DNA from: Actinomadura coerulea
GTDB lineage: Bacteria > Actinomycetota > Actinomycetes > Streptosporangiales > Streptosporangiaceae
Direction of reading: 5' to 3'
Assembly: GCF_014208105.1 (NCBI RefSeq)
Contig: NZ_JACHMQ010000001.1
Location: 6,014,001-6,078,000, forward strand
Length of the DNA: 64,000 nucleotides
The number at the start of each line of letters is the position of its first letter. The first letter of the stretch is position 1. Positions 48,118-57,329 of this stretch are shown here, in pieces. The notes under the pieces are model-generated. The model was not told where the DNA came from. It worked only from the letters and a program-made list of their open reading frames with translations, and ran no database searches. Made by a program: the position numbers and the translations under genes.

Positions 48118-49773
48118 TCATGCCGGCACCAGCGCCGGGGGGACGGGGACGGTGCGGTCGGCCATCGCGGCCAGCGCGGGGCGGTGGGCCACGAGGATCA
48201 CCGTGCGGGACTCCGCCAGGCGCTGGACGGCGTCGAGGACGGCGGCCTCGCTCTCGGTGTCCAGGTTGGAGGTCGGCTCGTCCAGGAGGAGGAGCGGGGC
48301 GTCGCGGAGGAAGGCGCGGGCCAGGGCGATGCGCTGGCGCTGGCCCGCGGACAGGCCCGCGCCGCGGTCGCCCAGGGTGGTGTCGAAACCCGAGGGGAGG
48401 GCGTCGACGAACCCGAGGGCGTTCGCGGCGCGGGCGGCCTCGCGGACCTCGGCGTCGGAGGCGTCCGGACGGCCGAGGCGGATGTTCGCGGCGACGGTGC
48501 CGGCGAACAGGTGCGGGCGCTGGGGGACCCAGGCGATGCGCTCGCGCCAGGCGTCCGGGGCCAGGTCGGCGAGGTCGTCCCAGTCGACCAGGACGCGGCC
48601 CGAGTCCGGGCGGACGAAGCCGAGCAGCACGGCGAGCACGGTCGACTTGCCCGCGCCGCTCGGGCCGACGAGGGCGACCGTCTCGCCCGGGTGGACGGTC
48701 AGCGAGAAGTCGGCGAGGGCGGGGACGTCGCGGCCGGGGTACGTCACCGTCACGCCGTCCAGGCGGAGCGTCGCGCGGTCGGGGTCCGGGACGTCCCGCC
48801 GGGTCCCGGCGGGCGGCAGCGGCGTCTCGAGGACCTCGAAGATCCGCGCGGCGGCGGTGAGGCCCTCGACGCTCGCGTGGTACTGCGCGCCGACCTGGCG
48901 GAGCGGCAGGTAGGCCTCGGGCGCGAGGATCAGGACGAGCAGCGCGGTCTCCAGGCCGAGGCCGCCCTCCACCAGCCGGAGCCCGATCGACACGGCGACC
49001 AGCGCGACGGACAGGGTGGACAGCACTTCGAGGACGAGGGCGGACAGGAACGCGATCCGCAGGGTGGACATGGTCGCGCGCCGGTGCCGGCCGGTGATCT
49101 CGCGGATCCGGTCCGCCTGCGCGCGGGCCCGGCCGAAGATCTTCAGCGTGGGCAGCCCGGCGACGACGTCGAGGAAGTGGGCGGACAGCAGGGAGAGCGT
49201 CCGCCACTGCCGGTCCATCCTGCGCTGGGTGGTGAGCCCGACCAGGATCGCGAAGACGGGGATGAGCGGCAGCGTCGCGGCGATCGTCACGGCGGACAGC
49301 CAGTCGCCCAGCAGGATCCGCGCGCCGACCGCCACCGGGACGATCACCGCGAGGACGAGCTGCGGCAGGTAGCGGGAGAAATAGTCGTCCAGCGCGTCGA
49401 TGCCGCGGGTGGCGAGGGTGGCGAGCTCGCCGCTGCGCTCCCCGGACAGCCAGCGCGGCCCGAGGGCCAGGGCGCGGGCGAGCAGCCGGCCGCGCAGCTG
49501 CGACTTCACCGCGGCGGACGAGCGGTGCGCGGCGACCTCCTGGAGCCACGCGACGAGCGTCCGGCCGACGACGACGGCGAGGAGCAGCAGGAGCGGGGTG
49601 CGCAGGTCGCCGAGCGACGCGCCGTGCCGGAAGGCGCGGGTGAGCATGCCGGCGAGGAGCGTCGCCTGCGCGATGATCAGTCCGGCGGTGGCGGCGCCGA
49701 GCAGCACGGACGCCGCGAGGAACGGGCGCGTCGTGCGGGCGTGGCGCAGCAGCCGGGGGTCGAGGGGCTTCAT
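48118..49773 (-). CDS. cydD: Thiol ABC exporter, subunit CydD
   Basis: 551 residues, ATG 49773, overlapping the cydB stop by 4 bases. Membrane part about 1-300 (FLAASVLLGAATAGLIIAQA; SRYLPQLVLAVIVPVAVGAR). The ATPase has Walker A LVGPSGAGKSTVLAVLLGFV, signature GLSAGQRQRIALARAFLRDA, Walker B PLLLLDEPTSNLDTE and H-loop VAHRPA. Forms a heterodimer with CydC. Translational coupling to cydB supports one cydABDC operon. Confidence 0.93.
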   Translation of the reverse strand: MKPLDPRLLRHARTTRPFLAASVLLGAATAGLIIAQATLLAGMLTRAFRHGASLGDLRTPLLLLLAVVVGRTLVAWLQEVAAHRSSAAVKSQLRGRLLARALALGPRWLSGERSGELATLATRGIDALDDYFSRYLPQLVLAVIVPVAVGARILLGDWLSAVTIAATLPLIPVFAILVGLTTQRRMDRQWRTLSLLSAHFLDVVAGLPTLKIFGRARAQADRIREITGRHRRATMSTLRIAFLSALVLEVLSTLSVALVAVSIGLRLVEGGLGLETALLVLILAPEAYLPLRQVGAQYHASVEGLTAAARIFEVLETPLPPAGTRRDVPDPDRATLRLDGVTVTYPGRDVPALADFSLTVHPGETVALVGPSGAGKSTVLAVLLGFVRPDSGRVLVDWDDLADLAPDAWRERIAWVPQRPHLFAGTVAANIRLGRPDASDAEVREAARAANALGFVDALPSGFDTTLGDRGAGLSAGQRQRIALARAFLRDAPLLLLDEPTSNLDTESEAAVLDAVQRLAESRTVILVAHRPALAAMADRTVPVPPALVPA

Positions 49774-50792
49774 GCGACCGGCTTCTTCACGTGAGGCTTC
49801 TTCACGGGGATGTGGGACGTGCCGATCCGCTTGCGGAAGACCCAGTACGTCCAGCCCTGGTAGATCATCACGATCGGGGTGAACACGGCCGCCACCCACG
49901 TCATGATCTTCAGGGTGTAGGCGGACGAGGCGGCGTTCGCGGTGGTCAGGCCGCCGGTGCCGAGGGTGGACGGCAGGACGTCCGGGAACAGCGACAGGAA
50001 CAGGGTGGCGACGGCGAGCACGATGGCGGCGCCGGTTCCGACGAACGCCCAGCCCTCGCGGCCGCGCCGGTTGGCCGCCGCGGCGGCGAGCAGCCCGGCG
50101 GCGGCGCCCGCGGCGGTGAGCCAGGTGACGGGCTTGCCGTACTGGAGCTGGGTGATCAGCAGGAAGCCGCCCCCGGCGACGATCGCGGCGACCGCGGCGA
50201 GGCCGGCGATCCGGCGGGCCCGGGCCCGGACGCCCCCGGACGTCTTGAGCGCGAGGAACACCGCGCCGTGCAGGAGGAACAGGGTCACGGTGGTGAGCCC
50301 GCCGAGCAGCGCGTACGGGCTGAGCAGGTCGCCGAGCGAGCCGGCGAACTCGTGGTCGGCGTCCAGCGGCACGCCGCGGACCATGTTCGCGAACGCGACG
50401 CCCCACACGAACGCGGGCACGAGGCTGCCCCAGAAGATGCACCTGTCCCAGCGGGCCCGCCAGCGGGCGTCGTCGCGCTTGCCGCGGTACTCGAACGCGA
50501 CGCCGCGGATGATCAGTGCGAGCAGGATCGCGAGGAGCGGCAGGTAGAAGCCGCTGAACAGGGTGGCGTACCACTCGGGGAACGCGGCGAAGGTGGCGGC
50601 GCCGGCGACGATGAACCACACCTCGTTGCCGTCCCAGACGGGGCCGATGGTGTTGATGACGACGCGGCGCTCGACGTCGTCGCGGCCGAGGACGGGCAGC
50701 AGCATGCCGACGCCGAAGTCGAACCCCTCGAGGAAGAAGTAGCTCGTCCACAGGAAGGCGATGATGATGAACCAGGCGGTGGTGAGTTCCAT
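49770..50792 (-). CDS. cydB: Cytochrome bd ubiquinol/menaquinol oxidase subunit II
   Basis: 340 residues, ATG 50792, 9 bases after cydA. Eight hydrophobic helices. Family blocks: MELTTAWFIIIAFLWTSYFF, LEGFDFGVGMLLPVLGRDD, NTIGPVWDGNEVWFIVAGAA and FPEWYATLFSGFYLPLLAIL. CydB is the structural partner of CydA in the high-affinity terminal oxidase. The C-terminus is Lys/Pro-rich (IPVKKPHVKKPVA). Confidence 0.95.
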   Translation of the reverse strand: MELTTAWFIIIAFLWTSYFFLEGFDFGVGMLLPVLGRDDVERRVVINTIGPVWDGNEVWFIVAGAATFAAFPEWYATLFSGFYLPLLAILLALIIRGVAFEYRGKRDDARWRARWDRCIFWGSLVPAFVWGVAFANMVRGVPLDADHEFAGSLGDLLSPYALLGGLTTVTLFLLHGAVFLALKTSGGVRARARRIAGLAAVAAIVAGGGFLLITQLQYGKPVTWLTAAGAAAGLLAAAAANRRGREGWAFVGTGAAIVLAVATLFLSLFPDVLPSTLGTGGLTTANAASSAYTLKIMTWVAAVFTPIVMIYQGWTYWVFRKRIGTSHIPVKKPHVKKPVA

Positions 50793-50801
50793 GAGCGGGC
50801 C

Positions 50802-52226
50802 TCAGTAGGCGAACGCGAGCGAGCGCTCGGAGTCGGAGTCGGAGTCGGACCCGGGGCCGTCGGACGGCGGCGGCAGCACCTCGTCCTCCGACGGGGGCCC
50901 GGCCTTGGCGTACTTGAGCATCAGCCCGGTCTCGATGACGAGGAGGACGCCGTAGAGCGCGGTCAGCGACGCGACCGAGATCAGCATCGACGATGCCGAG
51001 ACCCCGGGCGAGACGCTGGAGGACGTCTTCAGCACGCCGAACACCGACCAGGGCTGCCGCCCCATCTCGGTGAAGATCCATCCGGCGGAGTTGCCGATGA
51101 AGGGCAGGGTCAGCGACAGGACGCCGATCCGGTAGACCCAGGGGTTGGAGGGGAGCCTGCCGCGGCGCAGCAGCCACAGCCCGGCCAGCGAGACCATCGT
51201 CATGGCGATCCCGGCGCCGGACATGACGCGGAAGTTCCAGTAGATGACGGGGATCATCGGCCGGTAGTCGCCGGCCCCGTAGCGCTCCCGCTCGGCGGCC
51301 TGGACGTCGTTGATCCCCTTGACCTCGCCGTCGAGGGTGCCGGTGGCGAGGAACGACAGCAGGCGCGGTACCTTGACGCCGAAGACCTCCTTCTCGCCGT
51401 TCAGCGTGCCGACGGTGAAGATCGAGAAGGAGGCGGGCCGCTCGGTCTCGTAGAGCGCCTCCGCGGCGGCCATCTTCATCGGCTGCTGCTCGGTCATGAC
51501 CTTGCCCTGGAGGTCGCCGGTGATCGCGACGCCGATGGAGGCGATCGCGGTGACGACCAGCGCGAGCTTCAGCGACGGCCGGAACACCTCGACGTTCTTG
51601 CGGCGGGCCAGGTGCCAGGCGCTGACGCCGGCCATGAACATGCCGCCGGTGGCGAACGCCGCCGTCATGGTGTGCGGGAACGCGACGAGCTGGGTGGAGT
51701 TGGTCAGGACGGCCCAGAAGTCGGTGAGGACGGCCCGTCCGGACTCGTGGTCGATCCGGTAGCCGACGGGGTGCTGCATCCAGGAGTTCGCGGCGAGGAT
51801 GAAGTACGCCGACAGCAGCGTCCCGATGTGCACGAGCCAGATGCAGCCGAGGTGCAGCCGTTTCGGCAGCCGGTCCCAGCCGAAGATCCACAGGCCGAGG
51901 AAGGTCGACTCGACGAAGAAGGCGAGCAGGCCCTCGATGGCGAGCGGCGCCCCGAAGACGTCACCGACGAACCGGGAGTAGTCACTCCAGTTCATGCCGA
52001 ACTGGAACTCCTGCACGATGCCGGTGACGATCCCCATCGCGAAGTTGATCAGGAAGAGCTTGCCCCAGAACTTGGTGGCGCGCAGGTACGCCGTCTTCCC
52101 CGTCCGCAGCCAGGCGGTCTGGAGCACCGCGACCAGCGCGGAGAGCCCGATCGTGAGCGGGACGAAGAGGAAGTGGTAGACGGTGGTGATCCCGAACTGC
52201 CACCGGGCGATGTCGACGGTGTCCAT
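50802..52226 (-). CDS. cydA: Cytochrome bd oxidase subunit I
   Basis: 474 residues, ATG 52226. Haem ligands fit: His in YHFLFVPLTIGLSALVAVLQ (residue 18) and His in VAFPHTMTAAFATGGMFMAG; the Met ligand is expected in the C-terminal half. The quinol-binding region is marked by GRQPW. Nine helices in all. A disordered acidic tail follows (GPGSDSDSDSERS). Reduces O2 to water using menaquinol, with high O2 affinity. First gene of cydABDC; the operators at 52252-52306 lie directly upstream. Confidence 0.96.
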   Translation of the reverse strand: MDTVDIARWQFGITTVYHFLFVPLTIGLSALVAVLQTAWLRTGKTAYLRATKFWGKLFLINFAMGIVTGIVQEFQFGMNWSDYSRFVGDVFGAPLAIEGLLAFFVESTFLGLWIFGWDRLPKRLHLGCIWLVHIGTLLSAYFILAANSWMQHPVGYRIDHESGRAVLTDFWAVLTNSTQLVAFPHTMTAAFATGGMFMAGVSAWHLARRKNVEVFRPSLKLALVVTAIASIGVAITGDLQGKVMTEQQPMKMAAAEALYETERPASFSIFTVGTLNGEKEVFGVKVPRLLSFLATGTLDGEVKGINDVQAAERERYGAGDYRPMIPVIYWNFRVMSGAGIAMTMVSLAGLWLLRRGRLPSNPWVYRIGVLSLTLPFIGNSAGWIFTEMGRQPWSVFGVLKTSSSVSPGVSASSMLISVASLTALYGVLLVIETGLMLKYAKAGPPSEDEVLPPPSDGPGSDSDSDSERSLAFAY

Positions 52227-52251
52227 GGGCGCAGGCCTCTCCGGCTCATCT

Positions 52252-52306
52252 ACTACAAGCTGTAGTACTTCATCCTGTCAGAAATACTACGAGCTGTAGT
52301 ACTACA
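52252..52306. promoter_or_regulatory. BlaI/MecI-type operators upstream of cydABDC
   Basis: ACTACA-AGC-TGTAGT (52252-52266), ACTACG-AGC-TGTAGT (52286-52300), and TGTAGTACTACA (52295-52306), a perfect 12-mer palindrome overlapping the second. ACTACA/TGTAGT half-sites are those of the BlaI/MecI repressor family. The Rex consensus (TTGTGAA-N4-TTCACAA), which controls cyd in Streptomyces, is absent. Confidence 0.75.
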
Positions 52307-52341
52307 ACCGGTGGTTAGTTGGGTCACTCGCCCGGAGACGG

Positions 52342-52380
52342 CCGGACGGGGCGGCGCGAGGGGTGCGCCGCCCCGTCCGG
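52342..52380 (-). terminator. Terminator after the protease gene
   Basis: Perfect 16-bp GC-rich stem (52342-52357, 52365-52380) with a 7-nt loop, 48 bases after the stop of the minus-strand protease. Confidence 0.7.
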
Positions 52381-52427
52381 GACAGGTCTGCGTCAGGTCT
52401 AGGGGGCCGCGTGATCGCGGCGGCGGA

Positions 52428-53291
52428 TCAGCTGCCGGCGCGCGGGACGAGGCAGCCCGCGCGGTTGAAGTCGATGACGCTGCCGGGGGCGATGCAGGCG
52501 GCCAGGGTGTAGGTCTGCTGCGCGTACCCGATGTTCGGGTGCACCGTGATGTTGCCCGACTGGTCGACCTCGCACGGGTTGTTCAGCGTGCAGCGGCCGC
52601 CGTCCTCGTTGATGGTGTTGTTCGCGCCGACCACCTTGCCCGTCGAGGCGTCGATGAGCGGGGAGCCCGACGTGCCGCCGATGACGTTGCACTCGGGGGT
52701 GTAGCGGATCGAGTCCTTCCAGGTCCAGTCCCCTTCCCGGACGCGGTAGGCGAAGCCGTCGATGTTGCAGGAGTACATCCTGCGCCAGTAGCCGGAGACC
52801 ACGCGCACGTCGGCGCCCGCGGTGGGGTGGCTCAGCGAGAGCTGGAGGGCCGGCGTCCGGTAGGTCTGCTGGATGGTCGCGTAGCTCTGGCTGAGCCGGT
52901 ACAGGGTGACGTCGGTGTCGGTCATGGTGGCGTACAGCACCCTGTTGGCGCGCAGGGTGCCGAGCGTGCCCGTGCCGCTGGAGTTGAGCAGGCTGAACGT
53001 GCGGCTGGACGCCCGGTTCGTGATGACCTGTCCGGCGCTGGGCATGCCGCCCTCGTAGCAGTGGCCGTTGGTGAGCACGAGCGCCGGGTCGCTGTCGGCG
53101 GCGGTCGGTGTGCGGACGAGTGAGCCCGAGCAGTTGCTCAGGGCGACGATCCCGGTGAAGTCGACGGCCTTGACCTGGGCGGAGGGCGCGGGGGCGGCGG
53201 GGGCGGCGGCGGAGGCGGTGGAGGCGCCGGCGGTCAGGGCGGCGGCGCCGGCGGCGGCCGCGGCGAGCGCTCCGAGAATGCGTCTGTGCAT
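52428..53291 (-). CDS. Secreted trypsin-like serine protease
   Basis: 287 residues, ATG 53291. Signal peptide about 1-29 (MHRRILGALAAAAAGAAALT, cleavage after ASA). Catalytic triad in order: His in LVLTNGHCYEGG, Asp in MTDTDVTLYRL and Ser in IGGTSGSPLID. Cys pairs around each suggest disulfides (NCSGS...GHC, SCNID...ECN, RCTLNNPC, ACIAPG...GC). Chymotrypsin fold of the streptogrisin/V8 type, without the usual long propeptide. Expected extracellular. It lies 143 bases downstream of the biosynthetic operon with its own terminator and probably its own promoter. Confidence 0.9.
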   Translation of the reverse strand: MHRRILGALAAAAAGAAALTAGASTASAAAPAAPAPSAQVKAVDFTGIVALSNCSGSLVRTPTAADSDPALVLTNGHCYEGGMPSAGQVITNRASSRTFSLLNSSGTGTLGTLRANRVLYATMTDTDVTLYRLSQSYATIQQTYRTPALQLSLSHPTAGADVRVVSGYWRRMYSCNIDGFAYRVREGDWTWKDSIRYTPECNVIGGTSGSPLIDASTGKVVGANNTINEDGGRCTLNNPCEVDQSGNITVHPNIGYAQQTYTLAACIAPGSVIDFNRAGCLVPRAGS

Positions 53292-53434
53292 GGCGGGGGT
53301 CCTCTCCGGTGAGGGTGGCAGCGTGATGCTAACCACGCCCCCGCCGCCCAGAAATGGCGAAAGTGGACGAAAAGGGGAGAGCGCCGCGAATCTGGCACGC
53401 ATTGCAAAGCCGGACCAGCGGCGCCCCCCAGGGA

Positions 53435-54718
53435 TCAGTAGTGGAACGCGGAGGTCATCCTCGCGCCCTTGGTGCCGAGGTTGACGACGGACGCCCCGCC
53501 GGACGGGACGGTCCGGCAGAACGCGCCGCCGTAGCCGTCCGGGAAGACGAAGAGGCCCCACACGGCGACCCAGTCCTCGACCGCGCCGGTCTCCGCGTTG
53601 AGCATCGGTTCGCTCACGGGGACCACGCGGCGCTGGACGATGTAGTCCTCCTTCAGGCAGCCGGCGACCGTCTCGGCCCACTCGCGGTCGGTCTGGTCCC
53701 AGCCCGCGCGGACGCCCCGTCCCGACAGGCCCGCGACCGGCTTGAGGATCAGCTCCTCCCGCTCGGCGCGGACCCGGTCGGCGAGGTCAGGGGTGAGGGT
53801 GCGCGTCCACGGCAGGATCCGGTCGATCAGGGCGTTCTCGTCCGGCGACAGGTCCGCGCGCATGGCGGGGTCGGAGACGAGCGGCAGGCAGCTCTTGTAG
53901 GAGAACATGGACGCCGTCAGGGGAGTCCACAGGACGACCTTGCCCTCCTCGTAGGCGCGCATGACGGTCTCGACGGGCTCGTCGTTGCGCGGGTCCCGCG
54001 CCACCTGGTGGGCGGAGAAGTACCGCAGGACGAGGTCGAGCGGACGGTCGTGCAGGTACAGCCGTCCGTTCCTCTCCCGCACCTGGTCCACTTCGCCGAT
54101 GAGCAGCTCGATGCCGCACCGCTTCATCGACTCCTGGAAGGAGCGGTGCAGCGACTCGTACGCCGCCATCCCGTCGACGGCCTCGAGGGTGGCGACGACG
54201 GGTGCCTCCTTCTGCGTGGCCTGGACGAAATGCCGCGCTATGGCCGCCGGAGTGTCGACGCTCGACAGGCCGTGCTCGTCCGCGAACGCGGCGAACCCCT
54301 TGTGGCCGAGCAGGGTGCGGTTGACCTCGCTCATGTCGACGCCGCCGAGTTCGCTGCCGATGTTGAACTCCAGCAGCCGGAACCGCGAGCCGTCGTCGTA
54401 GAGATCGGCCCGCCCCCACAGGAACGGCTCCGCGTCGAACCGGGTCATGAGATCGGTGCGGCGCGCGTCCGCGCCGATCGCGGCGCAGAACGCGCGGCGG
54501 TCGCCGCCGAACAGCCGGTCCGGCAGGGACGCCATCAGCCGGAACAGCCCGGACAGGTCGTCCGCCGCCTCGCGCGTGCGCGCCTCGGACGACAGCAGCG
54601 GCCGCGTCCCCAGGTATCCGCCCCACGCCCGGTCGAACACGGGCGGGAACTGGACCTCCGACATGACGTCGCGCAGGGGGCCCTCGGCGGCCGCCGCGAT
54701 GTACTTCGCGGTGACCAT
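53435..54718 (-). CDS. Glutathionylspermidine-synthase-like ATP-grasp protein
   Basis: 427 residues, ATG 54718, overlapping the previous stop by one base. The GSP-synthase-like layout is seen in FLWGRADLYDDGSRFRLLEF then NIGSELGG, matching the GR-x-DL...LLE-(Y/F)-N block; near the end LILKPVAGLSGRGVRAGW is the ATP-grasp glycine loop and Lys. Terminal segment AVWGLFVFPDGYGGAFCRTV. Such proteins ligate an amine to a carboxylate through an acyl phosphate. Last gene of the cluster operon; a peptide or polyamine-type amide bond is the expected product. The acceptor is unknown. Confidence 0.75.
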   Translation of the reverse strand: MVTAKYIAAAAEGPLRDVMSEVQFPPVFDRAWGGYLGTRPLLSSEARTREAADDLSGLFRLMASLPDRLFGGDRRAFCAAIGADARRTDLMTRFDAEPFLWGRADLYDDGSRFRLLEFNIGSELGGVDMSEVNRTLLGHKGFAAFADEHGLSSVDTPAAIARHFVQATQKEAPVVATLEAVDGMAAYESLHRSFQESMKRCGIELLIGEVDQVRERNGRLYLHDRPLDLVLRYFSAHQVARDPRNDEPVETVMRAYEEGKVVLWTPLTASMFSYKSCLPLVSDPAMRADLSPDENALIDRILPWTRTLTPDLADRVRAEREELILKPVAGLSGRGVRAGWDQTDREWAETVAGCLKEDYIVQRRVVPVSEPMLNAETGAVEDWVAVWGLFVFPDGYGGAFCRTVPSGGASVVNLGTKGARMTSAFHY

Positions 54719-55983
54719 CAGGCGGTCTCCTCCACGTCCACGACCAGGTCCTTCTCGATCTTGCGGATGACCTCGCGGTCGGCGTAGATCTGCTCGGCGT
54801 CCTCGTGGGCGAGGATGATGTAACCCATCGTCATGCTGGCGAACAGGTCCGTGCTGGCGTCGACGCGGTCGCCGGTGCTCACCAGGTGCACCGGCGAGTG
54901 GTAGCTGGGCAGGTCGCGCGCCTGGTCGTAGATCTCGGCGTTGCGCACGATCCCGGTGGAGTGCGACATGAGGAACACGGCCATGACGTTGCGGCGCAGG
55001 GTGTAGCCGGGCGGCATCTGCGGGCCGAGGCCGCGGCACACGTCCACGATCCTCGTGACCTGGCTCTCCCCGGTGGCGATCTCGGTGACCGCGGGGTTGC
55101 CCGCTCCGGCCAGCCGCGCGTTGACCTCCAGCAGGCGCGGTCCGTCCGGGGTCATCATGATCTCGGTGTGCGCCGCCCAGTTGCGCAGCCCCACCGCGTC
55201 CAGCGCGGCGAGCCCGTAGTCGATGAGCTCGCCGTAGGTGCCGGTGTCGTAGGGGAGCCACTCGACGAAGTCGTACACCGCGATGCCCTCGCCGAACGGG
55301 ACCCGCCGGTACCGGATGATGTCGGTGATCGAGTGCCGGCCGTCGTGGCTGACGGTGTCGATGGCGTACTCGGTGCCGGTCATCATCTCCTGGACGAGGA
55401 CCTCCTCGGCCAGCACGTCGAGCTTGTCGCGGGTGCCGAGCATGGCCGTGAACTGCTCGCGCCACCCCTGCCCGCCGGGAGCGCGGCCGACCCCGACGGT
55501 GCCGGCGCTCGTCGGCGGCTTGACGACGAGGTCCTTGCCGGCGAGGCCCTCCCGCTCGATCCAGGCGGCGACCTCGTCGGGATCGTTCGTGGAGATCTGC
55601 CGGGGGACGGGCAGCCCCGCCTCGGCCAGGGCCTGGTGCATGAGGTACTTGTGCCGGCGGGCGTCGACCAGCTCCGGGACGTTGGAGAACGCCGGCGCGA
55701 GGGCGTCCGAGCACTCCTGCGCGAGCCGCAGCGCCGCCTCGACGCCGGGGATGACGGCGATCGGCTTCAGCGCGCCGAGCCGGGCGATCGTCTCCGCCAT
55801 GTCGCCGTGGTGGTTGATGACCGCGTCGTAGTTGCCGGGGTCGTGCGAGGAGTGCAGCGGGGCGAGCGCGGGTCCCGTGTAGTCCATCACGGCCACAGGG
55901 CTGAACCCCGCCTCCCGGAGCGCGGGAGCGACCATCGCCGCGGAGGTGAAGGGCCGCACGATTGCGACGACTGGCTTGTCCAT
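54718..55983 (-). CDS. ATP-grasp ligase (L-amino-acid-ligase-like), B
   Basis: 421 residues, ATG 55983. N-terminal Rossmann-like domain (VVAIVRPFTSAAMVAPALRE), helix RRHKYLMHQALAEAGLPVPR, the ATP-grasp small-domain strands LVVKPPTSAGTVGVGRAPGG and YAIDTVSHDGRHSITDIIRY, and the metal-binding LLEVNARLAGAGNP. The Glu-x-Asn-x-Arg block is intact, so it should be active. The group includes BacD- and dapdiamide-synthetase-like enzymes that join an amino-acid carboxylate to an amine. Its stop overlaps the start of ligase C by one base; an 89-bp gap precedes it. Confidence 0.88.
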   Translation of the reverse strand: MDKPVVAIVRPFTSAAMVAPALREAGFSPVAVMDYTGPALAPLHSSHDPGNYDAVINHHGDMAETIARLGALKPIAVIPGVEAALRLAQECSDALAPAFSNVPELVDARRHKYLMHQALAEAGLPVPRQISTNDPDEVAAWIEREGLAGKDLVVKPPTSAGTVGVGRAPGGQGWREQFTAMLGTRDKLDVLAEEVLVQEMMTGTEYAIDTVSHDGRHSITDIIRYRRVPFGEGIAVYDFVEWLPYDTGTYGELIDYGLAALDAVGLRNWAAHTEIMMTPDGPRLLEVNARLAGAGNPAVTEIATGESQVTRIVDVCRGLGPQMPPGYTLRRNVMAVFLMSHSTGIVRNAEIYDQARDLPSYHSPVHLVSTGDRVDASTDLFASMTMGYIILAHEDAEQIYADREVIRKIEKDLVVDVEETA

Positions 55984-56072
55984 GGTGGTCACCTTCTGTT
56001 TCGTTCGTTCCACTCGTTGCGCGGGGGTCGCCCTGGTGGGCGCCGTCGTCGTCCGTGCCGTGTCGTCCCGCC

Positions 56073-57329
56073 TCACTCGCCGGCCTCGGCCGCGGCGGCC
56101 GGCTCCAGGGCCGGTTCGGCCTCCTCGGCCGGGCGCCGCCGCGCCAGCCCGGCGCCCGCGGCCACGGCCGCGGCGCCCGCGAGCCCGAACGCCCCGGTCA
56201 GCACCCAGACGCCCGAGCCCCACGCGTGCCACGCCGCGACCCCGATCATGGGGCCGACGGCGTAGCCGACCTGCTGCGGGATCGTCGCCGCCGCGATGTA
56301 GCGGGCGCGCAGCGCGGGCGGCGCGACGAGGCCGGGGTAGGCCATCATGGACGGCGCCGCGATGATCTCCCCGAACGTCCACACCACCGTCGCGAGGAGG
56401 AGCAGCGCCACGGGCGTGGGGCCGGTGTAGACGAGGTGGCCGGCGCCCAGCATCGCCATGCCGAGCGTCATCGGCACCCCGATCGGCAGCCGCTGGAGCC
56501 ACTTGGACAGCAGCACCTCGAAGGCGATGACGATGCCCCCGTTGACGGTCAGCAGCATCGCGAACACCCGCTCGTCATGGCCCGAGCCCGTCACGAACAG
56601 CGGCAGGGCGGCCGACGACTGGATGTAGGTCATGGCGGTGAGGAAGAGGCCGAGCACGACGAGCATGAACCGCCGGTCGGCCAGCACCTGCCCGTAGCCG
56701 GTGCGGTCCTTGCCGGACCCGCCGCCGGCGACCTCCGGCTCGGCGTCCGACCGCAGCGCCAGGTAGGCGACCACGCCGAACGCCAGCGACGTCGCCGCGT
56801 CCACGTAGAACAGCGCGCTGTAGGACGCGTAGGTCAGCAGCAGCGCGGCGCCCATCGGGCCGACCGTCGAGCCGACGTTGAACGTCAGCCGCAGCACCGA
56901 GAAGACCATCACGTGCCGGTCCTTCGGCGTCAGCTCGACCACCCAGGCCATCGCCGCCGGGCGGTACGCCGTCGCGGTCAGCCCCGCTCCTCCGGCGACG
57001 AGAGCGCCGATCCACATGTTCGGCACGTGCACGAGCGCCGCGGTGAGCACCGCCGTGCCCGCCATCGAGCCGACGATGACCCACCGGTACCCGACGCGGT
57101 CCGCGGCGGCGCCGCCGAGCGCCGACCCGGAGATCCGGCCGATCATGAGCGCGGTCAGCACGACGCCGCTCTCCCACGCGCTGAAGCCCTCGCTGGTCAG
57201 GAACAGCACGAGGAACGCGTTGAGGAACGCCGCCAGATTGCTGATCAGGTTTCCGAGGACGAGGATCCGGACCGTCCCGCTCATCCCGCGCAGCGTCGCG
57301 AGGATCGTCGGGTGCTCCGGGGACGTCAT
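56073..57329 (-). CDS. Major-facilitator-superfamily exporter of the cluster
   Basis: 418 residues, ATG 57329, overlapping the upstream ligase stop by 4 bases. Twelve hydrophobic helices. MFS marks: GRISGSALGGAAADRVGYRW (loop 2-3, motif A) and the second-half ADRRFMLVVLGLFLTAMTYI. The C-terminus is an Ala/Glu-rich tail (EEAEPALEPAAAAEAGE). It resembles drug-efflux (YdhP/MdtH-type) transporters. Its place inside the operon indicates export of, and self-protection against, the cluster product. Confidence 0.9.
   Translation of the reverse strand: MTSPEHPTILATLRGMSGTVRILVLGNLISNLAAFLNAFLVLFLTSEGFSAWESGVVLTALMIGRISGSALGGAAADRVGYRWVIVGSMAGTAVLTAALVHVPNMWIGALVAGGAGLTATAYRPAAMAWVVELTPKDRHVMVFSVLRLTFNVGSTVGPMGAALLLTYASYSALFYVDAATSLAFGVVAYLALRSDAEPEVAGGGSGKDRTGYGQVLADRRFMLVVLGLFLTAMTYIQSSAALPLFVTGSGHDERVFAMLLTVNGGIVIAFEVLLSKWLQRLPIGVPMTLGMAMLGAGHLVYTGPTPVALLLLATVVWTFGEIIAAPSMMAYPGLVAPPALRARYIAAATIPQQVGYAVGPMIGVAAWHAWGSGVWVLTGAFGLAGAAAVAAGAGLARRRPAEEAEPALEPAAAAEAGE

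Noticed and set aside
49785..49800. Second parS candidate in cydB (TTCACGTGAGGC)
   Set aside because: Only the TTCACGTGA core fits; the outer bases disagree and it is inside a coding region.
52227..52320. Rex operator for cydABDC
   Set aside because: No TTGTGAA-N4-TTCACAA-like sequence is present.
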